A stretch of 5,684 bases of DNA from an uncultured Prevotella sp. (GTDB taxonomy: Bacteria > Bacteroidota > Bacteroidia > Bacteroidales > Bacteroidaceae): the NCBI GenBank assembly GCA_945863825.1, contig CAMBBY010000114.1:1-5684 (forward strand), given 5' to 3'. The notes beneath the pieces are model-generated. The model did not search any database. It was not told the origin of the DNA and was given only the letters and a program-made list of their open reading frames with translations. Below, piece after piece: positions 4,203 through 5,684 of this stretch. Made by a program: the position numbers and the translations under genes. The stretch's first letter is position 1; each line of letters starts with the position of its first letter.

Positions 4203-5684
4203 CTATTCAATCACCCAGTCCAAAGTGCTAACCTCCTCGGTAATGGTATAGTTGATACCAATCTTTATCACAGGCTTACCTTTCAAGGCAAAGGCATCGG
4301 CATAATGCTTGTCTTTGATTTGTTGCAAAGCCTCTTCTGCAGTCTTATTGAACTTCAGTTCTATCACATAGATGGTATCATGAGTTTCCATCGTGAGATC
4401 GGTTCTGCCTTTAGCAGTATGTTGCTCTACGAGAATACAGAAGTTGGTGAGCAAGGCGAAGATGATGTACATCATTTGCTGATAATGCTCCTCGTAATTA
4501 GTGTTGTCGCAATAAGGAACGGTTTCCAAGAAAGTCTTGAGCAGCAGCAAGGCTTCATCCATTTTGCCTTGATTGATGAGTTTAGACATCTTGGCAATAG
4601 TCGTATTTCCCATTACTGACATTCTATTCAGATAATGAGGAAGGAGACTTCTGAACAAACCTATGTGAATTTCCTTGTTAGGGAGTGCCAAGGTGTAAAG
4701 TTCCGTATCCTCGTCATAGTCTTTGATGGTAATATAACCGCTCTGGTAAAGCAATGGCATTATGGTGGTCATGGTTTCTGTAGCTGCATCAAAGTCATCC
4801 TTTCCAGCTTCCATCTTTTCTCCTAAGTTGATAGGAGTAAAAGCATACTTACGCATCATGTTGAGCAGATAAGTTGGTGTTCCTGAACCGAACCAGTAGG
4901 CATTGAATTTTCCTTCGGCAAAACAATTCAACAGGCTGAATGGATTGAAGACATCTGGTGAAGGCCACGTAAAGTGATAACCATCATAGTTCAATTTCAA
5001 TCTATCTACAGTTTTCTCATAGGAAATCCTATTCTTTTCTGCAAGGCGATTAATGTCATCACTCATCAGAGTCAACAACTCATCCTTTGTAATACCACAG
5101 ATTCCAGCATACTGTTCTTGCATACTGACATTGGTAATATTGTTCAATTCACTGAAGATGCTGAGTTGTGAGAACTTAGTGATACCTGTGAGGAAGACAA
5201 AACGTAGCATTTTCTCGCAACCTTTCAATGGACTGTAGAAATTACGCATGATATCACGCAAGGCATCTAACTGGGTATCTTCATGCGCCACATCAAGCAA
5301 AGGGGCATCATACTCATCAACAAGAACGACCACTTGTTTTCCGGTTTGCTCAAAGATAGTCTGCATCAAGTTCGCAAAGCGCACATTTGGGTCTGGCAAA
5401 TGGGATTCCACCCCATACCGCTTCTCGTTATTTTCGATAATGAAGAGGAGGTATCTTTTTAATTGTTCTATATCCATGTGCTTACCAAGGCTCATGTCAA
5501 AGTGTAGCACAGGATATTCTTTCCATTCTTTCTCCAGTTTCTCAATGGCAAGTCCTTCAAACAATTCCTTTTTACCCTCAAAATAACTTTCGAAGGTAGA
5601 AACGAGAAGCGACTTACCAAAACGACGTGGACGGCTGAGGAAGAAATATGTTCCATCAGTATGGGTCATACGATATACATATTC
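4203..5684 (-). CDS. AAA-ATPase-like / PD-(D/E)XK nuclease-fold protein, copy B (5' truncated by window edge)
   Basis: A second member of the same PF09820 / PF08011 family, on the opposite strand. The frame is open to the window end (EYVYR precedes the internal Met at 5669), and by alignment with copy A about 27 N-terminal residues, including the true start, lie outside. Numbering from the Met at 5669: Walker A-like RPRRFGKSLL (13-22, K19 S20), Walker B VVVLVDEYDAP (113-123, D118 E119), sensor-like FVFLTGITKFSQ (157-168), YDGYHF (228-233), and nuclease motifs GRTDL (421-425, D424) and VIELKF (435-440, E437 and K439) with QQI at 449-451. From the matching Met, copy B has 488 residues and copy A 486, with roughly 60% identity by eye and a shared C-terminus DWVIE. 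Every motif is intact, so both copies appear to be under selection. The GH88 remnant lies 114 bases downstream on the same strand. Its promoter is not visible. Confidence 0.92.
   Translation of the reverse strand, partial: EYVYRMTHTDGTYFFLSRPRRFGKSLLVSTFESYFEGKKELFEGLAIEKLEKEWKEYPVLHFDMSLGKHMDIEQLKRYLLFIIENNEKRYGVESHLPDPNVRFANLMQTIFEQTGKQVVVLVDEYDAPLLDVAHEDTQLDALRDIMRNFYSPLKGCEKMLRFVFLTGITKFSQLSIFSELNNITNVSMQEQYAGICGITKDELLTLMSDDINRLAEKNRISYEKTVDRLKLNYDGYHFTWPSPDVFNPFSLLNCFAEGKFNAYWFGSGTPTYLLNMMRKYAFTPINLGEKMEAGKDDFDAATETMTTIMPLLYQSGYITIKDYDEDTELYTLALPNKEIHIGLFRSLLPHYLNRMSVMGNTTIAKMSKLINQGKMDEALLLLKTFLETVPYCDNTNYEEHYQQMMYIIFALLTNFCILVEQHTAKGRTDLTMETHDTIYVIELKFNKTAEEALQQIKDKHYADAFALKGKPVIKIGINYTITEEVSTLDWVIE

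Noticed and set aside
4164..4619. A 151-codon + strand frame near the copy B stop
   Set aside because: It is antisense to the conserved nuclease domain of copy B and has no protein signature of its own.

Overview
The window looks like Bacteroidota, most likely a gut or oral Prevotella/Segatella-type genome. The reasons are a TTTG / TAnnTTTG promoter of the Bacteroidetes type, weak Shine-Dalgarno context, an ECF sigma factor overlapping a small membrane-anchored partner, a GH88-type glycoside hydrolase, and two paralogs of the AAA-ATPase-like / PD-(D/E)XK (DUF1703) family that is highly expanded in this phylum. The genus is an inference from recalled family resemblance.

Left part (1-1062): the 3' part of an ECF sigma-70 factor overlaps by 11 bases a 166-residue protein with one central membrane segment, probably an anti-sigma-like regulator. 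The pair ends in a strong GC-rich hairpin terminator. Next comes about 450 bases without an intact gene (1063-1507). It holds three copies of a GTYGTACRACAT palindromic motif, two possible gene scraps, and at its right end a near-consensus Bacteroidetes promoter.

Middle (1508-3064): a complete 518-residue AAA-ATPase-like / PD-(D/E)XK nuclease-fold protein (copy A, + strand). The gap after it (3065-3370) carries a short duplicate of the 5' coding end of the neighbouring glycoside hydrolase gene, a long hairpin terminator for copy A, and a second terminator pointing the other way.

Right part (3371-5684): a decayed GH88 (unsaturated glucuronyl hydrolase-like) gene on the - strand. It has a frameshift in a T8 run inside the signal peptide and an apparent in-frame loss of the middle of the catalytic domain. 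Upstream of it, on the same strand, lies copy B of the ATPase-nuclease, cut by the window edge so that about 27 N-terminal residues are missing.

The most notable arrangement is that two intact, strongly diverged but colinear ATPase-nuclease genes face each other across a degraded carbohydrate-enzyme locus, with a displaced copy of that enzyme's 5' end lying against the 3' end of copy A. This resembles the footprint of repeated insertion or recombination. The role of this ATPase-nuclease family is not established, and whether it behaves as a mobile, defensive or recombination-associated element is an open inference.
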